64,000 nt of DNA from Diphasiastrum complanatum (Eukaryota; Streptophyta; Lycopodiopsida; Lycopodiales; Lycopodiaceae). Of this stretch, positions 1 through 11,100 are shown in pieces. Made by a program: the position numbers and the translations under genes. Every line of letters starts with the position of its first letter. Position 1 is the first letter of the stretch. The DNA lies in assembly GCA_029204225.1 (NCBI GenBank), contig CM055095.1, positions 69,874,966-69,938,965 of the forward strand, written 5' to 3'. Under the pieces are notes generated by a model. That model made no database searches. It was not told the DNA's origin and saw only the letters and a list, made by a program, of their open reading frames with translations.

Positions 1-678
1 TGAGTTGCAAACCCAAAGGGTGTAATATGAAAGACAATCTAAATTAAATATATCCAAAACCAGAAGAAGACTACAAGTGGAAAGTGGAAGAGAAAATGAA
101 CCCCCAAAATAATTTGACAAACAAGAAACGCACTACCGTCTTCTAAAAAGCAGCTAAGAGCAGATTATAATCCTATGGAGTTCACGACCGGCAATATGGT
201 CTTCTTCAGCTTCTGAAGATACAAAAAAGGAAATCGCAATTGTTCATTTCAGTTGATTATGTAATTATAATCATTAACAAGTATAATCATTAACAAACAA
301 TCAAATCATGTCGCCCTTTTTCATGTTCAAACGATAAATGAAAAATGCATCCTAAGACACCAGCGCATCCTGGGATTGATGTGAGATGAGGAAGATAGAC
401 AAGCACCTGAAGCGCGCCTTTGTTTGCTAATCTGAGGAACAGAAAAACACGAAGCGCCAAAAACCGAAGGAGAAGAAACAATAAGAGAAAAGAGAGAAGA
501 GAGACCCTTGCTGCTGCTGCAGCTCCAGCCTCTTTGGTTGCAGCCCTAATAGAAGGAGCAAAGCCCTTTTATGTTCGTGTCAAGACGATACGTCGCCCCG
601 TCTCAAAGGAGGGCCTTAAGTGAATTCCCAAGGCTCCACCAAGCCTTGGGAAATTTATACAAGCAAAATGTATATGAT
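1..678. other. Left flank, no gene recognised
   Basis: AT-rich flank with two short overlapping open frames (290-481 minus, 420-623 plus), neither of which I recognise. On the minus strand, 470-510 is pyrimidine-rich like a plant 5' UTR, and 539-570 holds GGGCTTT and TTAGGGCTGC boxes of the kind seen in promoters of housekeeping genes. A minus-strand gene starting near 540 and leaving the window to the left is possible but unproven. Confidence 0.3.
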
Positions 679-1042
679 CTCAAATCTTACCTAAATGGAG
701 GGTCCTTGCCCACCAACTCAAATCTTATGTTAAGGGATTGTCTGGACTTACTTTGGAGACAAGCTCAAATCTTAGGTAAATGGATGGTTTGGCCTGATTT
801 TGGGGACCAGCTCAAATATTACGTAAATGGACAGCTTGGGCTGAGTTTGGGGACCAGCTCAAATATCATGTCAATGGATGGTCTGGATTTATTTTGGGGA
901 CCAATTCAAATCTCATGTCCACGGACGGTTCGGATTGATTTTGGGAACCAGCTCAAATCTCACATAAACTGATGATCCGGATAAAGTTTGGGATAAGCTC
1001 AAATTTTACACAAACAAATGGTTTTGGATTGAGTTTGGGGAC
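679..1042. repeat. 47-bp minisatellite, about 7.5 diverged copies
   Basis: The core CTCAAAT (once TTCAAAT) occurs at 679, 717, 764, 811, 858, 905, 952 and 998. The spacing is 47 bp for five consecutive intervals, 46 for the last and 38 for the first. Each unit has the form GGGGACCAGCTCAAAT, then about 12 variable bases, then TAAATGGA and a GGTTTGG-like block. A 133-codon open frame (571-972) runs through it, but 47 is not a multiple of three, so the frame is probably accidental. Confidence 0.85.
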
Positions 1043-1676
1043 CATTACTTAATACGTAATGCCAAGCGATCTTTTTTGTGTGTTTTGGAGTCATCTTCAT
1101 AAACATAATTTGCAAATGATTTCCCAGGGTACTTCCAACCTTGCATCAAAACTCTCATGTGGACATCCAATGATGGTTAATGCCTCCTTTATCTTGGAAT
1201 GTTTCATCATTTTTTTTCCTTTTTTGGTGTGACAAAAAGTGGAGGGAGGAGGTTAGATTATGATGCATTATGACTTGAATTGATGCAAGTTTTTTGGCAT
1301 AATGTTATCTCCATGTCCAGTTACAAGGATTTTGAAAATTCCTTGACATGGGTATTAGGACCTTCAATACTCAAGTCTAATAATGTATATATCATATTAT
1401 AAAGTTTAGACATTATCATGTTATTTCTTAGAGTATACCACATTAAACAAGTTATTTGCTCATTATCCACCTAGGTGAAAACTAGATAGTCCACCGTAAA
1501 ATTAAGGGAAGTAGAAGAACTGTAACAAGTATATTGGATTTGTCCCCAAATTTAAAGAAAAACCCAAAACAATGTTATAATCTAAATGGTAAGCTTTAGA
1601 CTAGTTGCCATCAAAGAATCTACAACACACACACACACACACACCCACACACTTAGTGACCAAATGTATTAATGTG
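1043..1676. other. Spacer with AC microsatellite
   Basis: AT-rich spacer without a supportable gene. It contains a short (AC)n run at about 1623-1653 just upstream of the family A insertion. Confidence 0.5.
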
Positions 1677-1681
1677 CCTAT
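1677..1681. other. Target-site duplication CCTAT, left
   Basis: Five bases directly before the first LTR match the five bases directly after the third LTR (12751-12755). This is the usual signature of one copia integration event. Confidence 0.9.
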
Positions 1682-1965
1682 TGTGAAAAATTGTCAACTA
1701 GTAGTATTTTCCTAACTTGAGATTTTGTAGGCCTATGGCCAAATAAAAGTTAGAGATAGGTTCATACATGTATGTAGAGGCCCAAAGTATGTGTACACTA
1801 CTTTTGAGGTCACATTAATTAGAGGAGGTCGAGTGTGGAGCTCTTCTATTGGCTCATAATTTGGTGCATTCCTATTTGACCAAATTTCTAGGTATATGGG
1901 TGAATCCTATTGGACCCCAATTTTAGCCTATCATAAGACAAGTGGCCAAGAGGCACTATGGCTGC

Positions 1966-1973
1966 TATAAATA
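1966..1973 (+). promoter_or_regulatory. LTR TATA box
   Basis: TATAAATA lies 285 bp into LTR1; the same site recurs at 7174-7181 and 12382-12389. It is the likely core promoter for the genomic RNA and marks the end of U3. The transcription start would be about 30 bp downstream, near 2000. Confidence 0.7.
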
Positions 1974-2119
1974 GCCATCTCCACGAGTATGTACACATCT
2001 CATTTTCATTCTATTGAATGAATGTTATGCTCTTTGAAGATCCATCTTCTTCTCTCTCACTTTTTTGTTCATATCTTGCATTCTAGCCACTAGAATTGTG
2101 ATTTCTTTGTTGCTATGGC

Positions 2120-2133
2120 TTCACACGTGTGAA
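2120..2133. promoter_or_regulatory. G-box palindrome in LTR
   Basis: TTCACACGTGTGAA is self-complementary and contains CACGTG, a core recognised by plant bZIP and bHLH factors. Copies lie at 7328-7341 and 12536-12549. It is downstream of the TATA box, so it could act as DNA or as an RNA hairpin in the leader. Confidence 0.6.
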
Positions 2134-2334
2134 ATGCAGGTTGTAGGCTCTGAAGTACGGACAGGGACAGCAAGTTTCTGTTTGTGGAAGCTTATGATCA
2201 GATTTTGATGTTTAGTTGATGTTTAGTATGCTTAACATCACAATTTCTATCATTTTTTCAATCTAGATGTGCATAACTTCCATGGCCAAGATCTTTATGA
2301 AACTTTAGCATCTTTTGGATCTGAGTTTTTCACA

Positions 2335-2346
2335 TGGTATCAGAGC
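2335..2346 (+). other. Primer-binding site (initiator tRNA-Met)
   Basis: TGGTATCAGAGC follows the LTR with no gap and is complementary to the 3' end of plant initiator tRNA-Met, the standard copia primer. The second unit has the same site at 7543-7554. Confidence 0.9.
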
Positions 2347-2943
2347 ATTAGGCGGCCAAATGTGCAGGTTTTGCCAGATTTAGAAGAGATTTGTGGGCGA
2401 GTTTGCTTTTGTAGCATTCCAATCAAGTTTCTAGCTAAAAATCTTGTTGATTTATGTGTAGAAATTGGATCTTTGTGATCAAAACATCATTTGTATGCAT
2501 TTCAATTGAAGTAGGGCGAATTCCCTCTGTACTTATCAGAATAAGGAGACAAAAATTGTTTTGGAAAGAGGGAGATGCAAGATCCAACAAGATCCTATTA
2601 GTTTTCCATTCTAGCATATAGTTTTTTGATTCAATTTCTTGCTTCTTCATGTCAAAAACTTCAAAATTGATGTAACCCTCTGATTTTCAGTTTGCTGAAT
2701 GATTCAAGAGTGTATTTCAATCTTAGGAGTGAGGGAAAAGCAAGTATATTGAGGTTTGGTCTTGGTTTGATCAAGAAATCATAAAACTAGTGGCTAAAAT
2801 TAAGGAAAAAGTGAGGAAAAGAGAGAAAAAGTAAGGTTTTAGGTTCCAAATCTTTGTGATTTCTTCTTGTGTTTCATTTGTTGATTCAAGAGAGTGCTTA
2901 GTGCATTGGAACAGGTCAAAGATCAGAGATCAATCATTGCAAC
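2347..2943 (+). other. Family A untranslated leader
   Basis: About 600 bp between the primer site and the polyprotein start. It carries only short frames that cross the LTR junction and none I recognise. It presumably holds packaging and dimerisation signals. Confidence 0.6.
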
Positions 2944-5900
2944 ATGGCTACAAATGGAGGCTACATGTTGGAAAGCAATGATAGGCTTACCTCCCTCAAC
3001 TATTCTACTTGGAAAGTAAGGATGGAGTCTTTGCTTGAGATGAATGAGTTGATGGATATTGTTGTAGGTGTGGAGGAGAGACCTTTGGCACCTCAAGAAC
3101 AATTGAGGTATGACAAGAGGGCAAAGAAAGCCCTTCACATGATCAAGATGAATGTGACAAATGAGCTTATCAAAGAGGTTGGTAAGTGCACATCATCTAG
3201 TGAAGCTTGGGAAGCCTTGAAGAAGGTTTATGAATCCAAGTCTACTTCTAGAGTGTTGACTTTAAGAAGGCAAATCTTTTCTTGTATGCAAAAGAAGAGT
3301 GAGAATGGACATGCTTTTGTTTTGAGAGTTAAAGCATTGAATGATGAGTTAGCATGCATTAATGATGGCATAAATAATGAGGAGCTTGTTCAAGTGATTC
3401 TCAATGGCTTGTTGGATGATCATGCTAATCTTGTTCAAAGTTATGCTATCCAAAAATGTTTACCAAGTGTTGGAGACTTGCAAGAGGTCTTGTTGGCTGA
3501 AGAATTCAGGTTGCAAGCAAGAGTGGGAGCATCTTCTACATCTCAAGGAGGAGAAGAGGAGGCAATGTTCTCTAAAGGCAAGTTCAAGGGCAAAGGTAAA
3601 AGCAATTGGTCTAAAGGGCAAGACCAAGGTGAGCACTCTACTTTTGGCAAAAAGAAGGATAGATCTAAGCTAAAATGTTTCTATTGTGGAGTCAAAGGGC
3701 ATTTTGCTAGTGATTGTTTTAAGAAAAAGAGGGATCAAGGGGAAAAGCAAACCAATCTAACTATTGATGAGGGTGGGGATGAGCTTCTTTCAAATGATGC
3801 TTTTGTTATGTCATCTTGCTTGTTGGCTAATCATGGAGACATTGATCCTTGGTGGATTGATAGTGGAGCCACTTCTCATATGACATATCATAAAGAGTAT
3901 TTTTCATCTTTAATGGCATTTGATGGTGATAGGAAGGTAATCTATACCGCAAATGATGGTGAGTGTGCAATCAAGGGGATTGGCACAATTCCTATTTCAC
4001 TTTCTACAAATAGGAATATAGAATTGAAAGATGTTTTGCTCATTCCATCCATTACCAAGAACTTACTTAGTGTAAGCCAAATGCTTGACAAAGGATTCAA
4101 AGTTGAGTTTGATGGTGATGCTTGCTTGATCAAAAAGGGGTGTAGTATCATTGCAAAAGGGAAAAGGCAAGGGAAATTGTTCAAGCTTGATGCATGTGTT
4201 GTTGCTAACCAAGTTGGATGCATGGCAAATGAACAAATGTCAATTCAAGAGGTATGGCATAAAAGGATGGGACATCTCAACTACAAGGCCTTGGAGGTAA
4301 TAGCCAAAAAGGAGGTAGTAAGGGGACTTCCCAAGTCTCTTACTTGCTTGAATCATGTTTGTGAAGAATGTGCTTTGTCTAAATCACATAGATTGCCATA
4401 TACTAGATCTATATCTAGATCTAAGATGCCTTTTTCTCTCTTGCATTTGGATATTCATGGTGTTACTACAATTAGCAATGGAGGTGCTAAGATGTATGTA
4501 ACTTTCATTGATGATTTTAGTAGATTTTGTTGGGTTTATCTACTAAAGAGCAAGGATGAGGTGTTTGATGTGTTTGTCAAGTTCAAAGTTGCTATTGAGA
4601 CTCAATTTACAACCAAAATCAAATGCTTGAGGAGCGACAATGGTGGTGAATACATTTCTAACAAATTCAAAGCCTTTTGCGATGAGCATGGGATCAAGAG
4701 GGAGTACACATGTCCAAGAACACCACAACAAAATGGAGTGGCCGAGAGGAAGAATAGAACCTTGTGTGAGAGTGCAAAGGCAATGAGATTGAATGCTAAT
4801 CTTCCTAAACCTTTTTGGAGTGATGCTTTGTTGTGTGCAAATTTCCTTTGCAATAGATGGCCAAGTGTTGTATTGGAAGGAAAAACCCCTTTTGAAGCTT
4901 TGTTTGGTACGAAGCCTAATGTCAAGTTTCTAAGAACTTTTGGATGCATTTGCTACTTCAACATTACTCTTGATGATAGAACTAAGGAGGATCCATCTTC
5001 AAGAAAGGGCATTTTTGTTGGTTATAGTGAAGTAAGCAAAGCATATAGGATTTATGTTCCTTCAATCAAGAAAGTGTTCACAAGTAGGGATGTCATTTTT
5101 GATGAAAGTAACATTCCAAAAGTTGTTTCAAGTGATGATGGTGTTGTTGCAACTAATGTGCTTGATGACAATGGAGTTGATGACACATTGGATGTGGATG
5201 TTGAAGAAGCCTCTTCAAGTCAAATTCCAAGGAGAACTCCAAGGCATAAAGTGAAACCCTCAAGGCTCACTTATGATGGCAAAGGTAAGCAAGTGGTGGA
5301 TGGATCCAACTATGCTTTCCTAACTTCTTTTGATGTACCTTCATGTGTAGATGAAGCAAGGCAAAAAGAGGAATGGATCCAAGCAATGGATCTTGAGTTT
5401 GAAGCACTTATGAAGAACAACACATGGAGATTGGTGGAGCTTCCAAAGGGCAAAAGTGCAATTGGATGCAAATGGATCTTCAAGGTAAAGACAAATCAAG
5501 ATGGATCTATCAACAAGTTGAAGGCAAGGTTGGTGGCTAAAGGTTATGCTCAAGAGCATGGCATTGACTATGAGGAAACCTTTGCACCCGTGGCAAAGAT
5601 GGTGAGCATAAGAGTAATCATTTCCCTTGCAACTCTTTATGGATGGGATCTTTGGCAATTAGACATTTCTAATGCTTTCTTGAATGGTGATCTTGAAGAG
5701 GAAGTCTACATGGAGCAACCCGAGAGCTATGTTTCTCATAGCAAGCCTAATCATGTGTGTTTTCTACAAAAAAGTTTGTATGGTCTTAAGCAAGCACCAA
5801 GGAGTTGGTATGCTAGGCTTAACTCTTTTCTACTTTCTCAAAACTTCACTATGAGTGAGTATGATCATTCACTTTACTTTAGAATTAGTGCTAATGATGT

Positions 5901-6894
5901 TACAATCCTTATAATTTATGTGGATGACATTATTTTAAGTGGAGGGAACAAGGAAGATATAGAAGATATCAAGAAAGCACTAAAAAAGGAATTTGAAGTG
6001 CATGATCTTGGTCTTTTGAGCTATATCTTAGGAATAGAAGTAATTAGAACTTCTCAAATCACTTTTATTTCACAAGAGAAGTATGCTATTTCTATTCTCA
6101 ATAGATTTCATATGGTAGATGCAAATCCTATTGATACACCTATGGAATCACATGTAAAGCTAACTATAAGAGGTAATGAAAGATCCTTCGAGGACATTAC
6201 TCTCTATAGGAAGCTAATAGGTTCTCTTATATATCTAACCATCACAAGACCTGATTTATCTTATTGTGTTGGTAGATTAAGCCAATTCATGCAAGATCCT
6301 AGCATAGAACATTGGAAACTAGGAAAGAGGATCTTGAGATACATCTCGGGAACAAAAGATTTTGGCATTGTTTATAGAGGCTCATCACCTAACTTATTTG
6401 GTTTTTCAGATTCAGATTTTGCAGGAGACCTTATGGATAGAAAATCCATAAATGCACATGCTATTTTCATAGGTGATGGAGCTATCTCATGGATGTCGAA
6501 GAAACAAGCAACTATATCACTTTCTTCTAGTGAGGCCGAGTACAAAGCTTTGACATCATGCACAAAGGAGATGGTGTGGATCAAGAGGATGATTATGGAG
6601 CTTCATTTGCTGGATTTTTCAGAGAGTCCAATCATCTTTTGTGACAACCTTTCAGCCCAAAGTCTAGCAAGCAATCCGGTTTTCCATGCAAGGAGCAAAC
6701 ATATCGAGGTGGCTTACCATTTTGTGAGAGAACAAGTGTTGGCAAAAGAGATCAAGCTTGAACATGTCCCATCAAAGGAATGTGTGGCTGATATCTTTAC
6801 CAAAGCATTGGGAAAGGACTTATTTTTCAAGCATAGAACAAGTCTTGGTGTACTTTCTAAATCTATGCTAAAACTAGTTGAAGAGGGAGTGTGA
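2944..6894 (+). CDS. Copia Gag-Pol polyprotein, family A copy 1
   Basis: Intact single-frame polyprotein of 1,316 residues, the usual size for copia. In order: Gag with an N-terminal SNYSTW-like core (LNYSTWKVRM, near residue 20); CCHC zinc knuckle at 245-258; aspartic protease DSGA at 306-309; integrase HHCC zinc domain from His439; catalytic triad Asp503, Asp565 and Glu601, with 35 residues between the last two; reverse transcriptase with YVDD at 992-995; RNase H from about Asp1156 with SSSEAEY and CDN motifs. The first ATG after the leader was chosen; it opens MATNGG just before the Gag core. The stop overlaps the start of LTR2 by five bases. No frameshift separates Gag from Pol, so protease-driven processing or splicing must set the Gag excess. 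All catalytic residues I can locate are present, so the element could be autonomous. Confidence 0.97.
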   Translation: MATNGGYMLESNDRLTSLNYSTWKVRMESLLEMNELMDIVVGVEERPLAPQEQLRYDKRAKKALHMIKMNVTNELIKEVGKCTSSSEAWEALKKVYESKSTSRVLTLRRQIFSCMQKKSENGHAFVLRVKALNDELACINDGINNEELVQVILNGLLDDHANLVQSYAIQKCLPSVGDLQEVLLAEEFRLQARVGASSTSQGGEEEAMFSKGKFKGKGKSNWSKGQDQGEHSTFGKKKDRSKLKCFYCGVKGHFASDCFKKKRDQGEKQTNLTIDEGGDELLSNDAFVMSSCLLANHGDIDPWWIDSGATSHMTYHKEYFSSLMAFDGDRKVIYTANDGECAIKGIGTIPISLSTNRNIELKDVLLIPSITKNLLSVSQMLDKGFKVEFDGDACLIKKGCSIIAKGKRQGKLFKLDACVVANQVGCMANEQMSIQEVWHKRMGHLNYKALEVIAKKEVVRGLPKSLTCLNHVCEECALSKSHRLPYTRSISRSKMPFSLLHLDIHGVTTISNGGAKMYVTFIDDFSRFCWVYLLKSKDEVFDVFVKFKVAIETQFTTKIKCLRSDNGGEYISNKFKAFCDEHGIKREYTCPRTPQQNGVAERKNRTLCESAKAMRLNANLPKPFWSDALLCANFLCNRWPSVVLEGKTPFEALFGTKPNVKFLRTFGCICYFNITLDDRTKEDPSSRKGIFVGYSEVSKAYRIYVPSIKKVFTSRDVIFDESNIPKVVSSDDGVVATNVLDDNGVDDTLDVDVEEASSSQIPRRTPRHKVKPSRLTYDGKGKQVVDGSNYAFLTSFDVPSCVDEARQKEEWIQAMDLEFEALMKNNTWRLVELPKGKSAIGCKWIFKVKTNQDGSINKLKARLVAKGYAQEHGIDYEETFAPVAKMVSIRVIISLATLYGWDLWQLDISNAFLNGDLEEEVYMEQPESYVSHSKPNHVCFLQKSLYGLKQAPRSWYARLNSFLLSQNFTMSEYDHSLYFRISANDVTILIIYVDDIILSGGNKEDIEDIKKALKKEFEVHDLGLLSYILGIEVIRTSQITFISQEKYAISILNRFHMVDANPIDTPMESHVKLTIRGNERSFEDITLYRKLIGSLIYLTITRPDLSYCVGRLSQFMQDPSIEHWKLGKRILRYISGTKDFGIVYRGSSPNLFGFSDSDFAGDLMDRKSINAHAIFIGDGAISWMSKKQATISLSSSEAEYKALTSCTKEMVWIKRMIMELHLLDFSESPIIFCDNLSAQSLASNPVFHARSKHIEVAYHFVREQVLAKEIKLEHVPSKECVADIFTKALGKDLFFKHRTSLGVLSKSMLKLVEEGV
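6881..6889 (+). other. Polypurine tract
   Basis: AAGAGGGAG abuts the start of LTR2 and overlaps the end of the coding frame. It is the expected plus-strand primer. The equivalent before LTR3 is 12089-12097. Confidence 0.85.
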
Positions 6895-7542
6895 AAAATT
6901 GTCAACTAGTAGTATTTTCCTAACTTGAGATTTTGTAGGCCTATGGCCAAATAAAAGTTAGAGATAGGTTCATACATGTATGTAGAGGCCCAAAGTATGT
7001 GTACACTACTTTTGAGGTCACATTAATTAGAGGAGGTCGAGTGTGGAGCTCTTCTATTGGCTCATAATTTGGTGCATTCCTATTTGACCAAATTTCTAGG
7101 TATATGGGTGAATCCTATTGGACCCCAATTTTAGCCTATCATAAGACAAGTGGCCAAGAGGCACTATGGCTGCTATAAATAGCCATCTCCACGAGTATGT
7201 ACACATCTCATTTTCATTCTATTGAATGAATGTTATGCTCTTTGAAGATCCATCTTCTTCTCTCTCACTTTTTTGTTCATATCTTGCATTCTAGCCACTA
7301 GAATTGTGATTTCTTTGTTGCTATGGCTTCACACGTGTGAAATGCAGGTTGTAGGCTCTGAAGTACGGACAGGGACAGCAAGTTTCTGTTTGTGGAAGCT
7401 TATGATCAGATTTTGATGTTTAGTTGATGTTTAGTATGCTTAACATCACAATTTCTATCATTTTTTCAATCTAGATGTGCATAACTTCCATGGCCAAGAT
7501 CTTTATGAAACTTTAGCATCTTTTGGATCTGAGTTTTTCACA
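6890..7542 (+). repeat. Family A LTR 2, shared middle LTR
   Basis: Serves as the 3' LTR of unit 1 and the 5' LTR of unit 2. It has no target-site duplication: its left neighbour is the polypurine tract and its right neighbour the primer site. TATA box at 7174-7181. Confidence 0.95.
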
Positions 7543-8151
7543 TGGTATCAGAGCATTAGGCGGCCAAATGTGCAGGTTTTGCCAGATTTAGAAGAGATTT
7601 GTGGGCGAGTTTGCTTTTGTAGCATTCCAATCAAGTTTCTAGCTAAAAATCTTGTTGATTTATGTGTAGAAATTGGATCTTTGTGATCAAAACATCATTT
7701 GTATGCATTTCAATTGAAGTAGGGCGAATTCCCTCTGTACTTATCAGAATAAGGAGACAAAAATTGTTTTGGAAAGAGGGAGATGCAAGATCCAACAAGA
7801 TCCTATTAGTTTTCCATTCTAGCATATAGTTTTTTGATTCAATTTCTTGCTTCTTCATGTCAAAAACTTCAAAATTGATGTAACCCTCTGATTTTCAGTT
7901 TGCTGAATGATTCAAGAGTGTATTTCAATCTTAGGAGTGAGGGAAAAGCAAGTATATTGAGGTTTGGTCTTGGTTTGATCAAGAAATCATAAAACTAGTG
8001 GCTAAAATTAAGGAAAAAGTGAGGAAAAGAGAGAAAAAGTAAGGTTTTAGGTTCCAAATCTTTGTGATTTCTTCTTGTGTTTCATTTGTTGATTCAAGAG
8101 AGTGCTTAGTGCATTGGAACAGGTCAAAGATCAGAGATCAATCATTGCAAC
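7543..8151 (+). other. Primer site and leader, unit 2
   Basis: Repeats 2335-2943 at +5,208 bp, with the primer site at 7543-7554. Confidence 0.85.
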
Positions 8152-11100
8152 ATGGCTACAAATGGAGGCTACATGTTGGAAAGCAATGATAGGCTTACCT
8201 CCCTCAACTATTCTACTTGGAAAGTAAGGATGGAGTCTTTGCTTGAGATGAATGAGTTGATGGATATTGTTGTAGGTGTGGAGGAGAGACCTTTGGCACC
8301 TCAAGAACAATTGAGGTATGACAAGAGGGCAAAGAAAGCCCTTCACATGATCAAGATGAATGTGACAAATGAGCTTATCAAAGAGGTTGGTAAGTGCACA
8401 TCATCTAGTGAAGCTTGGGAAGCCTTGAAGAAGGTTTATGAATCCAAGTCTACTTCTAGAGTGTTGACTTTAAGAAGGCAAATCTTTTCTTGTATGCAAA
8501 AGAAGAGTGAGAATGGACATGCTTTTGTTTTGAGAGTTAAAGCATTGAATGATGAGTTAGCATGCATTAATGATGGCATAAATAATGAGGAGCTTGTTCA
8601 AGTGATTCTCAATGGCTTGTTGGATGATCATGCTAATCTTGTTCAAAGTTATGCTATCCAAAAATGTTTACCAAGTGTTGGAGACTTGCAAGAGGTCTTG
8701 TTGGCTGAAGAATTCAGGTTGCAAGCAAGAGTGGGAGCATCTTCTACATCTCAAGGAGGAGAAGAGGAGGCAATGTTCTCTAAAGGCAAGTTCAAGGGCA
8801 AAGGTAAAAGCAATTGGTCTAAAGGGCAAGACCAAGGTGAGCACTCTACTTTTGGCAAAAAGAAGGATAGATCTAAGCTAAAATGTTTCTATTGTGGAGT
8901 CAAAGGGCATTTTGCTAGTGATTGTTTTAAGAAAAAGAGGGATCAAGGGGAAAAGCAAACCAATCTAACTATTGATGAGGGTGGGGATGAGCTTCTTTCA
9001 AATGATGCTTTTGTTATGTCATCTTGCTTGTTGGCTAATCATGGAGACATTGATCCTTGGTGGATTGATAGTGGAGCCACTTCTCATATGACATATCATA
9101 AAGAGTATTTTTCATCTTTAATGGCATTTGATGGTGATAGGAAGGTAATCTATACCGCAAATGATGGTGAGTGTGCAATCAAGGGGATTGGCACAATTCC
9201 TATTTCACTTTCTACAAATAGGAATATAGAATTGAAAGATGTTTTGCTCATTCCATCCATTACCAAGAACTTACTTAGTGTAAGCCAAATGCTTGACAAA
9301 GGATTCAAAGTTGAGTTTGATGGTGATGCTTGCTTGATCAAAAAGGGGTGTAGTATCATTGCAAAAGGGAAAAGGCAAGGGAAATTGTTCAAGCTTGATG
9401 CATGTGTTGTTGCTAACCAAGTTGGATGCATGGCAAATGAACAAATGTCAATTCAAGAGGTATGGCATAAAAGGATGGGACATCTCAACTACAAGGCCTT
9501 GGAGGTAATAGCCAAAAAGGAGGTAGTAAGGGGACTTCCCAAGTCTCTTACTTGCTTGAATCATGTTTGTGAAGAATGTGCTTTGTCTAAATCACATAGA
9601 TTGCCATATACTAGATCTATATCTAGATCTAAGATGCCTTTTTCTCTCTTGCATTTGGATATTCATGGTGTTACTACAATTAGCAATGGAGGTGCTAAGA
9701 TGTATGTAACTTTCATTGATGATTTTAGTAGATTTTGTTGGGTTTATCTACTAAAGAGCAAGGATGAGGTGTTTGATGTGTTTGTCAAGTTCAAAGTTGC
9801 TATTGAGACTCAATTTACAACCAAAATCAAATGCTTGAGGAGCGACAATGGTGGTGAATACATTTCTAACAAATTCAAAGCCTTTTGCGATGAGCATGGG
9901 ATCAAGAGGGAGTACACATGTCCAAGAACACCACAACAAAATGGAGTGGCCGAGAGGAAGAATAGAACCTTGTGTGAGAGTGCAAAGGCAATGAGATTGA
10001 ATGCTAATCTTCCTAAACCTTTTTGGAGTGATGCTTTGTTGTGTGCAAATTTCCTTTGCAATAGATGGCCAAGTGTTGTATTGGAAGGAAAAACCCCTTT
10101 TGAAGCTTTGTTTGGTACGAAGCCTAATGTCAAGTTTCTAAGAACTTTTGGATGCATTTGCTACTTCAACATTACTCTTGATGATAGAACTAAGGAGGAT
10201 CCATCTTCAAGAAAGGGCATTTTTGTTGGTTATAGTGAAGTAAGCAAAGCATATAGGATTTATGTTCCTTCAATCAAGAAAGTGTTCACAAGTAGGGATG
10301 TCATTTTTGATGAAAGTAACATTCCAAAAGTTGTTTCAAGTGATGATGGTGTTGTTGCAACTAATGTGCTTGATGACAATGGAGTTGATGACACATTGGA
10401 TGTGGATGTTGAAGAAGCCTCTTCAAGTCAAATTCCAAGGAGAACTCCAAGGCATAAAGTGAAACCCTCAAGGCTCACTTATGATGGCAAAGGTAAGCAA
10501 GTGGTGGATGGATCCAACTATGCTTTCCTAACTTCTTTTGATGTACCTTCATGTGTAGATGAAGCAAGGCAAAAAGAGGAATGGATCCAAGCAATGGATC
10601 TTGAGTTTGAAGCACTTATGAAGAACAACACATGGAGATTGGTGGAGCTTCCAAAGGGCAAAAGTGCAATTGGATGCAAATGGATCTTCAAGGTAAAGAC
10701 AAATCAAGATGGATCTATCAACAAGTTGAAGGCAAGGTTGGTGGCTAAAGGTTATGCTCAAGAGCATGGCATTGACTATGAGGAAACCTTTGCACCCGTG
10801 GCAAAGATGGTGAGCATAAGAGTAATCATTTCCCTTGCAACTCTTTATGGATGGGATCTTTGGCAATTAGACATTTCTAATGCTTTCTTGAATGGTGATC
10901 TTGAAGAGGAAGTCTACATGGAGCAACCCGAGAGCTATGTTTCTCATAGCAAGCCTAATCATGTGTGTTTTCTACAAAAAAGTTTGTATGGTCTTAAGCA
11001 AGCACCAAGGAGTTGGTATGCTAGGCTTAACTCTTTTCTACTTTCTCAAAACTTCACTATGAGTGAGTATGATCATTCACTTTACTTTAGAATTAGTGCT

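Larger units (their letters stand above)
1682..2334 (+). repeat. Family A LTR 1 (653 bp)
   Basis: Starts TGTG and ends CACA. It contains a TATA box at 1966-1973 and a 14-bp palindrome TTCACACGTGTGAA at 2120-2133 with a G-box CACGTG core. It reads the same as the other two family A LTRs. Confidence 0.95.

Noticed and set aside
571-972. 133-codon frame
   Set aside because: Runs through a 47-bp minisatellite whose unit is not a multiple of three; no family match.
679-1042. Regular repeat spacing suggestive of a CRISPR array
   Set aside because: Units drift along their whole length with no conserved-repeat/unique-spacer pattern, and the genome is a plant.
2335-2346. TGGTATCAGAGC as part of a tRNA gene
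   Set aside because: Only the 12-base primer complement is present, always beside an LTR; no cloverleaf sequence surrounds it.
2269-2478. 69-codon frame, repeated at 7477 and (63 codons) 12685
   Set aside because: Spans the LTR end and primer-binding site; non-coding leader sequence.
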